DNA of 64,000 nt from Quercus robur (Eukaryota > Streptophyta > Magnoliopsida > Fagales > Fagaceae), in contig NC_065536.1 in NCBI RefSeq assembly GCF_932294415.1, forward strand, positions 46,039,854 through 46,103,853, read 5' to 3'. The notes under the pieces were generated by a model, which was not told where the DNA came from, made no database searches, and saw only the letters and a list, made by a program, of their open reading frames with translations. Both the position numbers and the translations under genes were made by a program. Numbering within the stretch: the first letter of the stretch is position 1; each line of letters begins with the position of its first letter. Shown one piece after another: positions 1 to 20,189 of the stretch.

Positions 1-196
1 TATTTTTTATAAGGAATAGTTATTTCTCATTTTGAAGAATAGCTATTCATAAAGAATAACTATTCATTATAATAAAAACATAACCAAACAACCGAATAGT
101 TACGCCATAGGAATATTTATTACATTACAGTGTCTATTACAATCTATCAAACGTGCCCTAATAGACTAATAAACTACTAGGACCTAATAAATAAAA

Positions 197-1593
197 GGCG
201 AAAATACCACTTTGGTCTCTATATTTGATAGCAATCAATTTCGTCCATGTTATTTTCAACTTACAATCAATTTGGTCCCTACTGTTAAATACTAACGGAA
301 AATGCCTACATGGCAAACGGTGTGTACTGTTGGCACACTTCGTGCCTACATGGCTTATAAAATAATATTAAAAAATTTCAATCAACATGAAAAACTTGCC
401 GCATCAACATTTATATTAAATTACGATTTTTTAAGGAAAAAAATAATAAATGAAATTAATAAAAAAATCTATAAGAATCACACTTCTTTTCTTTTCTTGG
501 CAATGAAACACAATACAAACATTGAAAAAAATCTCAATATAACTATTCAGCGGTGGGTTTATTTTTCAATTGAAATGGTTGGATTTGATTTTTATTCAAA
601 TCCAGTCTTCTCTCTCTTGGAAATACAAAAAACCAAACTAAAAGAAAAGAACCCAAAAGCAGGTCCCAAAACTTAAATCGTATTGACCATAAATCAAGTA
701 AATGTGCAGATCAGAAATAGCCAAAAAAATAATAATAATAACTCACTCCTCTGTGCTATATAATCATGAGTACTAAGTTCAACAGAAATTCTCACAGTGA
801 CCAGCGATTTGGGCTAGTTAGGGCCGAATTTTTTTATTTTCATTTTCTCACAATTTCTCGGAAACCAAACGGTGGGTAAGCTTCAACCACCTGTCCCTCT
901 ACCTTGCCGCCGCTGCAACCTAACCACTGTAGAGACCAAAACCTCTGTCGTAATGCAGCCCCATTCACCACCGATCAGCCATCGCATGACCCCAACACCC
1001 AACAAGAACTGCAGAAGTCGTTGCTATTGAGGAGTCACATCAGGTCGACAGAGATGTGCTGCTGTTGGGGTTGGAGTCCATGGCCACTGCTAGTACAGTA
1101 TACTGTTAGGGTTGGTGAAGGCAAAAGAGATCAGTTTCATGTTGGTGATGTTTTGTATTAAGTTTCAACTTTCAATACACAGATTTGGACGTGGTTTTGT
1201 TTTTCTAAGTTTTTGTGGTTTTACAAGAAGGGTGTATTGTGTTTGGTTACCCGGAAAATGGAAGAAAGAAAATGAATTAGAGAGTGATTGTTTTTGTTTG
1301 TGTTTTAAATGAGGAATTAATTTTATCTTTGTTTTTTTTCTAATGTTTATTTTTTAATGCTAATGTAGCAATTCTTTTATGCTAATTAATATTATTTTAT
1401 AAGCCACATAGGATTGAATTGTGCCAATAGTGCACACCATTTGCCACGTTGGCATTTTCCGTTTGTGAGTTAATGGTAAAGACCAAATTAACTACAAGTT
1501 GAAAATAACAAGAACCAAATTGACTACTACAAAAATGTAGAGACCAAATTGACTATGACCCCAAAATGTAGGGAACAAAATAGTGTTTTCGCC
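197..1593. mobile_element. Mutator-like non-autonomous element, long inverted ends
   Basis: The left end (GGCGAAAATACCACTTTGG..., 197-340) is the inverted partner of the right end (about 1420-1593, ending ...TGTTTTCGCC). Both contain repeated 'caatttggtcccta'-type motifs and 'acggaaaatgcc'. Flanks TAAATAAAA (188-196) and AAAATAAAA (1594-1602) match in 8 of 9 bases, as expected for the 9-bp target duplication of Mutator-like elements. The interior has no transposase; short open frames at 302-676 and 904-1161 resemble nothing known to me. It sits in the intron of SCD2 that runs off the left edge. The same terminal motif recurs at 39.1-43.1 kb. Confidence 0.7.
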
Positions 1594-2148
1594 AAAATAA
1601 AAATAAAACTTGCAAAAAGTAAATACTACTAAATCAATATAAAAATCTCCTTGCATCTCCCGCATCAAGTGACTTTGTCAACCATGACAGAAGTTGCTGC
1701 ATTCCAAGCAAAATATTATGGGCTCAACCCAACAATGAAAATATATGATTATGAACTAGCAGACAAGAAGAAAATTGACAGGAACTCAAATGCCTATAGT
1801 ACCCAACAAATTTGTCAGTGCCCTCTCCAATCTCCATAATATGGTATATACATAACTGGTGGATTAAAAGTTCAAACTGAAGCAAAAGTACAAAACAAAG
1901 ATAAGTAAAGTAGATGATGTGAAATATCAAAACATAGCTGTCACGTACAACTAGATATATTTAAGCTTAACCCTCTAATGCCTACATATATGTAGATGTA
2001 GCCCATTGTCACCCAAAACAGGAAATCAAAGACCATATCAAAGAAAAAAACAATAAGGACAGACAAAAGTATTGAACAGAGAAATCTACCAAATAGAGCA
2101 GGAATCAGAAGGGAATTAAACAAAGCATGTCAGTTATATAAAGCACAC
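1594..2148. other. SCD2 intron sequence, no gene
   Basis: Ordinary AT-rich intron between the last visible SCD2 donor and the Mutator-like element. I looked on the minus strand for the missing SCD2 C-terminal exons and saw none. Confidence 0.5.
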
Positions 2149-10477
<8,329 letters not shown>

Positions 10478-10486
10478 AACAGTCAC

Positions 10487-12170
10487 TGTGTATATACAAT
10501 CAGAGAGAGAGAGAGAGTTGAAGATAGAAATGGGGAGTGTTTAGATCCTCGTGTAAATGTTAGTGTAGGAAAGTGAAGTAGTCACTAGTGAGAGAGGAAT
10601 TGAGTCTTTGTTTGCTCTGACCTCTGTCTAAATGAGGGAGATAGGTAGATAGTAGCGGATATTTTTGGGCGGAGTCGACATTGTATTTGTAATTATTGTA
10701 CGTGTAATCCAACTGTATTTGTAATTATTGTACGTGTAATCCAATAAATTAGCTTCTTTTTAGTTTCTCTCTCCATATTCCTCCCACCTCTTAATTTGTT
10801 TATCCGATTTAAAAAATCAAACTTTTTAAAGAAACATTCTCTATTGTCTTCCTTGTTTTATAAAAATACATAAATTTATGAAACTACCTATAAATAAATT
10901 TATTAATTTTTTTTTAAAAAAAGTTATTCTTAGTGAGGCAATTAAAAATGTTTTTTAATTAAATTAATTTTTTAAATATTTATTATTTTTCTTTTCAAAT
11001 TATTTTAAAAATAAAATAAGAGTATAATAAAAATATTAGTAAATTAATGACTTTCATTTTTAAAAACAGAACGATATTTAGGTACGGATTTATTATTAAT
11101 TACACTGGTGCAGACTGTGCAGTGGTGCTATGGTATAAAAAAAAAAAAAAAAAAAAAGAAAAAAAAAGGCAAAAATGTGTTGCAGTGATAGAGGTGGTAC
11201 TGTTATCGGTGAATGCTTTGTAATATTTTGATTAATTATAATAAGTGATACTAATAACCCATAATCTGCGTGATAAATGCTCCTAATAATTATGGTTTCT
11301 AAAATGCACTGATTTGGTTTCATATGAATTATGGTGTTCGAGCATTGCATTTAAGTTCAAACTTAACATCATCTACGGTATTAAAGTTAGGAGAGTTTTA
11401 GTTACGCCTCTCCATCTCATCTTCAATAAATGTTAGAGTGACATTTTGGACAAGTATTTTGATGGTGTTAGATGCGGGCTAAAAGGGTGAAAAAGTAAGA
11501 ATCTTTAAAACTTTTTCTTTTTTGTTGTAAAATAAAAGTAAGAGCAAAACTATGGTTTTATAAACCAGATCAATCAAAGAACCGAAAATGAATGGTTGTT
11601 GATGGTTAAATCGGCGACGTCATAAATAAATAATTAATAATTTTAAAATTATAAAAAAAAGTAATAAGATATATAATAAATTTATAATTGGTAATATTTA
11701 GTATAAAAATATATTTCAAAATTTTAAAAAAATAAGTCACAACACATAATAGCAAAGTTATACTAAAGTTCATTTATTATTTAATTTATATATTAATTAT
11801 TATTGTACATTATCACTTTTATATATATATATATATATATTTTATTTTTATTTTTTATAAGAATCACTTATATAGTCATATAATATATTATCATTTAAAT
11901 AATATATAATTGTTTGGTTATTTAAATTATATAGGTAATGTTGTATATTAAAAAAATTAAGCATTTATTAGATTTAAATTATATTTATGCCAATATTTGT
12001 GTTGTATTTGTATCACCATATGGCTTCTTCTTCTTTTTTCCCTAGCAAAAGAGAACATGCCTATTAATTATGAATGGTAAATAATTTTTTTTTTTTTTTT
12101 TTGCTAAACTAAATGGTAAGTAATAATGGCTCTAGGAGTTTACCAAAAAAAAAAAAAAATAGTAACATTA
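10487..12170. promoter_or_regulatory. SCD2 upstream region
   Basis: A GA-rich 5'UTR tract lies at 10503-10517 just upstream of the SCD2 start. At 10682-10745 a 32-bp unit containing TACGTGTA occurs twice in tandem, doubling an ACGT core of the ABRE/G-box type. From about 10860 to 12170 the DNA is very AT-rich with poly(A) at 11131-11158, (TA)n at 11820-11840 and poly(T) near 12090. No gene is seen. Confidence 0.4.
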
Positions 12171-12511
12171 GAGCACTAGCATGGAGGGTGTAATTGTGTA
12201 AACACCCCCAATTTCTATTTACAACCCAAAACAGCAAAAACCCACTCCATCTGGTTTTATATACTTAAAAAAATTTGCAACCTATGAATAGTAAGGTTGC
12301 ATATATACAACCTTACTATTCATAGGTTGTAAGGAAAAAGATAGTGGGGGAAAAGAGAGAGAATAATACTTTTTATTATTTTATTAGGTGGTTTATAATA
12401 TTTTATAGGGTTGTATGTAAAAATAAAAACTAAAATGCAGAGTGAGTTGTAAAATGAGTTGATAAAATAGATAAAGTAATGTTTGTATCCCCGGATGCTA
12501 TGCTAGTGCTC
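12171..12511. mobile_element. 341-bp PIF/Harbinger-like MITE
   Basis: Ends GAGCACTAGCAT / ATGCTAGTGCTC form 12-bp perfect terminal inverted repeats, flanked by TTA on both sides (12168-12170, 12512-12514). The TTA duplication and size fit Tourist-type MITEs. It contains a near-cruciform: 21-bp perfect inverted arms at 12279-12299 and 12308-12328 around 8 bases. Partial or longer relatives lie at 13533-14523 and 46752-48052. Confidence 0.75.
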
Positions 12512-12533
12512 TTACTCTAGAAAAGTAGTACTA

Positions 12534-13036
12534 TGGGTCTGTTTTGATATCACTTATTTTGTTGAAAACTGAAAACATTGTAGTAAAATAATTTTTAAAT
12601 GTGTGAATAGTATTGTAAGATCCAATTTTAAAGTTTTTTTTTTAATAAAGTACTTGTGGGTCCCGTGAACAAGAGAAATTATAAGATCCACATGGTGGAC
12701 AAGTGATATGATCTACCATTCCACTAAAAAACTTCCACCTATTTAAAATTGTTAGTTAGAAAAAAATTTTAAACAGAAATTAATTACTGACTCAACAATT
12801 TTAAATAAGTGGTAGTTTTTTAGTGGAATGGTGGACAAGTGACGTGGTTCACCAGAGGACTCTATAATTTCTCCCATGAACAATACACAGAACCCACGGG
12901 AAAATAAAAAAAAATAAAAAAAAAATAAAAAAAAAAAACGCTTTTCTCTTCCTACACGGGACCCACAGTGCACGTTCTCAACAAAAAAAAAGGTCAAAGG
13001 GTAGATGCTGACCTTTATTAGCTGTATCCAAACGGG
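12534..13036. mobile_element. 503-bp TIR element in unit A
   Basis: Begins TGGGTCTGTTTTGATAT and ends GTATCCAAACGGG; the inverted ends share a GGGTCYGTTTKGATA-like core. TACTA flanks both sides (12529-12533, 13037-13041). Unit B has the uninterrupted site. Inside is a further inverted repeat around 12700-12830 ('accattccactaaaaaac' and its complement). Confidence 0.7.
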
Positions 13037-13682
13037 TACTACATTAAATGAAGAAAGAGAAAGTTAGAATAATTGGAACGGAAAGAGACGAAAAAATAAA
13101 AAATAAATAAAACATTTTTCTTAATCTTAGCACTCAAAAGTCAAGTAGTCAACACTCCTCTTTAAATCCCCCACCACGCCACCTATCCACTTCTTTCTTT
13201 TTATCTCTGTTGTTTTTTCTTTGGAAATTTGATTGAAGGAGTGAAAAAGTAGAAAGATAGAAAATTATGGAAGAGTGAAAAAGTGATAAGATAGAAAAAA
13301 AATTAATTTCTCTTATTTTTGTTTGGATGGGAGTGAAAAAGTAGAGGGATGGAAAAAATATGTGTATAAATTTACTCATATATCCTTGTTAAAAAATGAT
13401 GCCCTATTAAAACAAAAACAAAAAAGTGACAAAAAAAATCACCCGAATTTATTAGGAAAAAAATCATATATAAAGAAAAAAACAAAAATAAAAACAAAAA
13501 ATCACAAAAGAAAGCAGAAGAGGAAAAAAAAAGTTGTATTATTCATAGGTTGTAAAAAAGAAGATAGTGGGAGGAAAGAGAAAGACAAAAATACTTTTTA
13601 TTATTTTATTAGATAGTTTATATTATTTTATTGGGTTGTTTATAAAAATAAAAATTAAAATGTAGAGTGAGTTGTAAAATAA

Positions 13683-14441
13683 GGCTGTGTTTGGTTGCCG
13701 TAAAACGTTTTCCGGAAAATACATATTTTCCGGAAATGTTAATTTCTGGAAAAGGAAAATATTTGTGTGTGTTTGGTTGCATTTCAAAAAATTTTCCGGA
13801 AAACATTTTCTAGTGTTTGGAAAAGAAGATAGGAAAACACAAATCCAGGGGCAAAACCAAACCCAGAAAACCCAAATCCAGATCGCGCGATCGCGATCTC
13901 GCCGGCGGATCGCGATCTCGCCGGCGCAATCTCGCGAAGGCGAGATCGCGATCGAGATTGCGCAGGCGAGATCGCGATCAACGTCGCGATCTCGCGACGG
14001 CGCGATCTCGCGTTCGCGAGATCGCGCCGTCGATCGCGATCGCGATCCGGCGCGATCGACGCTTCGCGAGATCGCGCCGTCGATCGCGATCGCGATCCGG
14101 CGCGATCTCGCGAAGGCGAGATCGCGATCAACGGCGCGATCTCGCGAACGACGTTCGCGAGATCGCGCCGTCGATCGCGCCGTCGGACTGGTCTTAGGAC
14201 TGGAGATCGCGCCGTTACTGGCCTTCTCCCTCGCGCGCGCGCGCTCTCTCTCTCTCTCTCTCTTTTCCGGAATGCGTTTGAAGTGAAAATAGAGCCGGTA
14301 ATTGATTTCCGTGGTCAAAGGCGTTTTTTTTCGGTCAACGGATTTCAATTTCCGGAAAATAGAATTTTCCGGACCAACCAAACACACTATTTTCCGGAAA
14401 ATCATTTCCGGAATGCGTTTGAAGTCGATTCAAACGCACCC
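13683..14441. mobile_element. 759-bp TIR element with CpG-rich core
   Basis: Starts GGCTGTGTTTGG and ends CAAACGCACCC (inverted: GGGTGCGTTTG). TAA flanks both sides (13680-13682, 14442-14444), and unit A has the empty site at 12455-12457, so the insertion is directly supported. The subterminal parts repeat TTTTCCGGAAAA. The TAA duplication suggests a PIF/Harbinger-type transposase in trans. The core (about 13876-14200) is made of GATCGCGA/TCTCGC strings; a CT microsatellite follows at about 14244-14263. No protein-coding gene. Confidence 0.75.
13876..14200. repeat. CpG/GATC-dense palindromic core
   Basis: About 320 bp built almost entirely of GCGATC, GATCGC, TCGCGA and CGCC words, in both orientations, e.g. 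TCGATCGCGATCGCGATCC. CpG occurs every few bases in an otherwise AT-rich, CpG-poor region. No frame has many stops, because the word set lacks TAA, TAG and TGA. Confidence 0.85.
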
Positions 14442-15045
14442 TAAGTTAGCAAAATAAATAAAGTAATATATGAGAACGTAAAATAAGTTTTTTTTGGCAT
14501 TCCCGGATGCTATGCTGGTACTCTTACTCTAGAAAAGTAGTGCTGCATTGAATGGAGAAAGAGAAAGTTAAAACAATTGGAACGAAAAATAAAATAAAAA
14601 TAAAAATAAAAAATAAAAAACGTTTCATTTAATCTTTGCACTCAAAAGTCAAGTAGTCAACACTACCCATTAAATCTCTCACCACCTACCACGCCACCTA
14701 CCCACTTCTTTCTTTTTATCTTTGTTTTTTTTCTTGGGTTTTGATTGGAGGAGTAGAAAAGTAAAAAAATAGAAAATTTTGAGATGATGGAAAAGTAAGA
14801 GAATAGAAAAAATTTTAATTTCTCTCATTTCTATTTGGTTGTGAGTGAAAAAGCAGAGATATAGAAAAAATGTGTATAAATTTACTTATATACTCTTATT
14901 AAAAAATGATGCCCTATTAAAAAAAAAGTGAAAAAAAAAATCACCCGAATTTATTAGGAAATAAAAATTATATATAGAAAAAAAAATCATGTCTAAACAA
15001 AAAAACAAAAACAAAAAATCACAAAAGAAAGCAGAAGAGAAAAAA

Positions 15046-15812
15046 AAAAGAAAAAGTAATAGGCAAGTTCCAAACTAGAAGAAAAAGAAGAAGAAGAAGA
15101 AGGAATAAGCAAAGTACAAAGTCTATAGACCAGACCCCAAAAAAAAAAAAAAAAAAAAACAAACAAACAAACAACAGATTGGACAAGCCCATGTGCAAGT
15201 GCACATAGGCATTTTTGTCATTTATCTATTAAATTTCTCCCACTCGGTTTTCTCTCAATTTTAGAGAGAAAACATTTTGGTGTGCCTTGAGAGAAAACAC
15301 TCGAGCCCCACCAATTTTTTTCCCTCCCCTCCCTCCAACCAAACACCCACCAAAAAAGTTTTCATTCTCATCTTCTCTATAAAGTTTTCCATCCACCTTA
15401 TTTCACTTTCAAACAAACACACCCTTAGTGACCCAACACCCAGCCCCCTCATTTTTTAAGCTTTCCATTTCTCCTTTTTCATATTTCGAATCAACTTCTT
15501 CTCCATCTCTCTAACTCTCTCTTTCCCCTGAAAATTTCAAGAATCAGTGTGTTTGGGTTCAAATTAAAAAGCCAGTTTATTTTACTATTCAGCTTATTTT
15601 TGCTACTATTCATAAGCTCCACTACACTTTTTGGTACTATTCATGGGTCTCACTATACTATTTCAGTTAACTTTTACTTTTATTTACAATACTTTCAACA
15701 AAAAGTTTTCAATTTTAATAAAATAAACAGATCTTAAATAGACCCTGAGTGATTTGAAAAAGGCCAAGTAAGGTAATCCATCTAAAAAATATTTACCTCA
15801 CTCTCTAATATT

Positions 15813-15889
<77 letters not shown>

Positions 15890-15954
15890 AAACGTATGTG
15901 GTTTTTATTTATTTTCATATTTGATTTTTATTTATTTTCAATAGAAAATATATG
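15046..15954. other. Intergenic, MITE remnants and CT microsatellite
   Basis: Poly(A) at about 15139-15158. At 15240-15425 there is a remnant ('ttttctctc...accaaacaccca') that resembles 57160-57340. A pure (CT)36 tract lies at 15816-15887, ending 67 bp before the retrotransposon LTR. No gene. Confidence 0.5.
15816..15887. repeat. (CT)n microsatellite, 72 bp
   Basis: Uninterrupted CT dinucleotides. Confidence 0.95.
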
Positions 15955-16744
15955 TGTAAGGACCAAATTTGATATCCCAGCCCAAGGTATGAATGGACTT
16001 AGGCCCAAAAAGCCCAAAACAATAAATTTTGTAGGGAATGGATTAGAAAACTGGGCTTTAGTTATCCAAACAACAAGTTAGGTAGGTTTGATGATAAAAT
16101 AATGAAATTACACAAGTGTAAACTGAAGAAAAAACGTCCTCAGCGAAGTCCGAGGACACTAGTTCTTATATAGAGTTCTTAGGTAATGTTACAAGTCTGA
16201 TTCTAGATTGCTATAGTGTTTCTTTCCTGATTTTTCCGATCCCTTCCTCATAGGAGGTCTCTTACATTATATAGCTCCCTCTGGACCATCTTGATCCTAC
16301 ACTTGTTGATCATTTGATCCTTTACTTGAGTACCTGTCCCATCAAACACCCTCTTTGGCTTTCTGTGAGTTTTGATTGCCAAGGCAGCACTGTTCAGAGA
16401 TCTTCTCCATATAAATACGGCCAGAAGAGTAGTTGTAGTGCATTTAATGCGGTGGTAACAGCTTTACCTTAAATATTTGTTGAGTTCCCATCACCCTGGT
16501 ATGTTTATGATGCACGTCCTTGTTGCTGGAGCTTCCTGGAAGGTCACCTTAATTATCAGGATACATATTGGAGTTGTTCCCAGTTTATCCGAGAAGATGT
16601 TCCTCCTTGGACCACCTTCCATTCATTCCCTACTTATGAGGCTTTAGACTGGAATTACCCATAGCTATTTATTCCTCATTGGACCATTTGTGTCCTCAGA
16701 CCAAGCCTAAGGCCCAATATACACTTTAGGCCCTTAACCCTACA
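15955..16744 (-). repeat. 3' LTR of the Tat-like element
   Basis: Same sequence as 26632-27419 with scattered substitutions. Because the element reads on the minus strand this copy is the 3' LTR, and it also lies upstream of the plus-strand antisense ORF. Confidence 0.9.
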
Positions 16745-17024
16745 ATAGTCCCTCAAAACTCAATTTTTTTCCCTCTCATCCGAGGAGAAAAATGGGGTTT
16801 TGATTTTTTAAGGGTTAATACCAACTGATTCCTTGGTTCACACGTGCAGGAGTGCTGTTTTATGTGCCTCATAATTGTTACTGACGTTTCGAAACCCGCG
16901 AAGCTTCATTAATTGCTCCAGGCGGCGTCCTATCCCCCCCCCATCGAACGGTGACGCGCAAATCCAAAGGTTGATATTTTTCTAGGAATTTTGAGCGGGA
17001 TTACTCTCATTCATTCCCACACTT

Positions 17025-17032
17025 TATATAAA
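17025..17032 (+). promoter_or_regulatory. TATA box candidate for the antisense ORF
   Basis: TATATAAA within TTTATATAAAG, about 275 bp upstream of the plus-strand ATG at 17305, in the non-LTR DNA between the 3' LTR and the antisense ORF. Confidence 0.45.
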
Positions 17033-17304
17033 GCCTTGAGGGAAATCATTTTCCCTTTACTTTATGAATCTTCAAGTTCTCCAAAGATCTCAAGCACTCC
17101 AACTCTCAAAGCTCCCTACACTCCTAAATCTCCCTAATTCATTTCCTTAAGAAAATTTCCAAGAGACTTTTCTAAAGGTTCAAGGTTAAATACACTCACT
17201 TTCGTAAGTATCTCTCTCTTTAAATTTTCTTTTTCTCCTCAGCCAAACTCCTCGACCTTCTTCCTTTTTAGAAAACTTCCTTCGTGTCATCTACATTCGC
17301 TTAG

Positions 17305-19755
17305 ATGGGTAGATTCAAGCACTTAATGGACCCTCCGGCCGGTATGGAGGGTTTTAGAGCCAAATATCATATCTCACAGGGAGTGGTTTTAGAATATTGT
17401 CCCCCGGACTGAATACTTATAGACAGAGAAGAAGGTGAAGTTGTCATTCCAATGATCGCCTTTATAGAGGGAGGAATGACACTTTCCATGGGTAGGATAA
17501 CCAGAGACTACCTGCTCAATCACAGGTTGTATTCCCATCAGTGCGCTCCCAACCTGTTTAGAGTCCTAGGGAGTGTAGATGCCTTGAACGATTAGATGAA
17601 CCTAGGGCTCACATGGCACGACGTCGTTCACATGTACAAGTATCATTTCCTTGCCAACGAGGGATATTACCTCAAGTCTCAGTCTGACGTTGTTAGGTTG
17701 ATATCCTACCTTTCTAAGTCCAACAAGGGCTTGAAAGATGATTATTTGGTCGCCTCCGAAGAGTGGCACGACGGTCTTCATTGCCCAGTTTGGGCAGGAA
17801 AACTAGGTGGGGTACCTTAGGATTAGGTCCCTTAGTAAGGATTTTAGTTTTCTTATATATACATTTTTTTTTAACTTTGCCTTAACATCTCGCCTTCTCA
17901 GATGATAGTTTTTATTTTTCTAACCACAATTTCCTCCTCGGATGTTTTTGTAGATAAAAACCACGTCGCTCCGAGACTTAGTCACGTCAACATACTGGGT
18001 CTTAACAAATTGCTGAGGTCCGAGATATTCATAAGCGAAGACAGACAGTTACGGGTCACCCACTTAATTTTGAACTACGAGCCACTATCTCGCATATTCC
18101 AGGACATTGGCCAGGCAATAAGGGCTGGTGACCCCAGGCTAGCACGCATAGACGTCTCTAAGCTGAGGTTCTTGTCTAGGAGAGACCTTCTGCCTGTTGA
18201 GCTACCCATTCAACGCGCATCTCGGGAAGTAGCCGCTTCGAGAGAGGAGATAGCCTCTACACCCTTATCCCTCGAGCCCGAGATCGACTAATTCTGTCTT
18301 GAGGAGGAAAGTGAAGTGCCAGAAAGGCCGGTAGAGCTCTCGGACTCTGAGGCCAATTTGGATAGGTTTTCTATTGCTCATTCTCTGAGGTTGATAGTTA
18401 CTCGAGTTGATACCAACTTGGAGGAAGAAGAAGGTATGGACTTAAAGCAAAGGTCCAGCTTAAAGGGTCTGTTGGCCAACTGGAATAAGGGGTCAACTTC
18501 AAAAGAAGTCTCCAAAACCCAAGTTCCTCCTAATCTTCCCCCTCCTCCTCCCCCTGTGATCGTAGAGGGACTGCTCCCTTGTCCTAATTTAAAAAAGAAG
18601 AGAAAGGCACAGGAAGGGGAGGAAGGGGAGATTATTCCTCCGAAAGGGGCGAAACAGCCCAAGAATGTTAAGGACAAACGGGCTCCCTCCGTGGAGAGCA
18701 GGGAGGAGACTGGTGCTGAAGTGCGCCGAGGGTCGCGCATATGGGCCCCTCAGCTAGAGGTGGGGGGTACTCCCATTCCTTGGGATGCCACTATTTGGGA
18801 GTCCCAAAGGGGGTACGCCACCCTCCTCACAGAGGCCTTAGAGCAGCCTTTTCTCCTACCTAGAGACATGGAGGGCCTTAGGCGTACAAGGTAACATGAC
18901 ATTTTCATGTCCCTGAAGAGGGACTTAGCCATGGTAAGTCAGTCAATACCCTTCTAAGTTCAACGCTAGGATTCATACTTATTTATATGTACATATTTGA
19001 CCACTTTGCTATTATTATGCAGATCACCCAACAAGTTTTTGTAGCTGAGGAATGGGTCAGGAATGCTCGCGATAAAGTTAATGTTGAGGCCTACTCCCGA
19101 GCTAATGCTGAAAAGGTTTTTGGAGCCCTTAAGGAGGAGCACAGAGAGCTGACCAACAAGCTGAAGGAGGCAGACAAGGAGTGCCTGAGTGCCTTGGCCA
19201 CTTAGAAACAATTCGTTATAGATCTCAAGGCCGAGTTACAGAAGGTAAAAGATGTAGCTAAAGAGGCAGCTCGGGTGGCCAAAGAAACTACTACAGTTGT
19301 GGAGATAGCATTCTACGAACGTGGGGTGGAGGATATAGAAAATAGGTTGGCTGAGGAGGTGGCTGGAGTGTGTAGGGAGTGCTGCGTTGAGACCTAGATA
19401 GGGGCGCTCAATAGTGCAAGGGTCCCTGCTGACTCCGAGCTGAGGAAAGCTGAGAAAATATTTTTTCCTGAGCATATCCAAGAAATTCCAGCGGACCTCC
19501 CTCCCACTGCTCTACCCCTTCCTCCTCCTGAGTAGGTCCCAAGTATCCAGGACTACTTTTGATGCTGGGGCCTCCATAGGGGCAGATAAGGGTAAGGAGA
19601 CCCTGCCCTCAGACAAAGACACTCCGTCCGAGGACGCCCTTACAATCAAGGATGTTGTCTCCCAAGCTAAAGAAGTTAAATCTAAGTCCAAGACTGGGAG
19701 TGCTGAGCTTAAGGCATCTGACTCCAATGAGGGCCTTCAATCAGCAAAGAAGTAG
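17305..19755 (+). pseudogene. Antisense ORF of the Tat-like element (broken, spliced)
   Basis: On the strand opposite gag-pol a broken gene starts MGRFKHLMDPP (17305). Visible parts: 17305-17820, with in-frame stops at about 17407 and 17593; about 17956-18290 (DKNHVAPRLSHVN..., after a TTTTTGTAG acceptor); 18316-18930, Pro- and Lys-rich (PPPPPPP; basic KKKRKAQEGEEGE); and 19022-19750, a Glu/Lys/Ala-rich coiled coil (KEEHRELTNKLKEADKE). ATG|GTAAGT at about 18931 and TTATGCAG at 19021 make a convincing intron. Antisense extra ORFs between integrase and 3' LTR are known in Tat elements (Grande of maize relatives). The function is unknown; several stops make this copy non-coding. Confidence 0.6.
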
Positions 19756-20189
19756 TTGTAGGATTTTTTTTTTCTTTTTTTTATCTTCATGTTATTTCCT
19801 TCTTGTTCTGGCCTCTGCCATTATTTGTTATGTACTTTCCTTTTAATCAATTAATTGACCTTTTTTTTGTTACTCTAAGTGTTTTCACTTTATACCTTTT
19901 TTAACTTATTACTATTGCATGCAGTCTTGAATTGCGGCCACTCTATCCTTGATAAAAACGAGTAACAACACAAAACACTGCTAATAGTTTAAGTAATTTG
20001 ATCAAGTACTATGAATAAAGAGGTTTACCACATATTTGTGCTGAGAGCTGAACCCTTTGCTACGAAGGTAGAATTTAATGTGGATGAGCAATATATCTTG
20101 CCCAGGATAAAAAAGGGGGGATACATCCTCCATTCTGTTTAACACTTAGGCAAGTAACAAAGGATTTTAACTTATTCAAAGTTACCAAT

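Larger units (their letters stand above)
12309..15045. repeat. Tandem segmental duplication (units A and B)
   Basis: Unit A (about 12309-13530) and unit B (about 13533-15045) share the same order: the right half of the TTA-flanked MITE ('ttcataggttgtaa', 'atgctatgct'), 'ttactctagaaaagtagt', 'cactcaaaagtcaagtagtcaacact', 'accacgccacc', 'aaaaaatgatgccctatta', 'atcacccgaatttattagg', 'aaatcacaaaagaaagcagaagag'. Each unit carries one transposon the other lacks: 12534-13036 in A, 13683-14441 in B. The junction falls in the MITE palindrome. Confidence 0.75.

Noticed and set aside
302..1312. Small frames in the Mutator-like element
   Set aside because: No similarity to transposases or host proteins that I recognise; internal to a non-autonomous element.
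13623..14405. Long open frames on both strands with RSRDRDRA-type peptides
   Set aside because: They arise from the GATCGCGA word repeat, which lacks stops in every frame. Opposite strands are open at once, and the composition is not protein-like.
17596..18894. Plus-strand frames as host genes
   Set aside because: They lie between the LTRs of the Tat-like element, in the position of its antisense ORF, and carry several stops.
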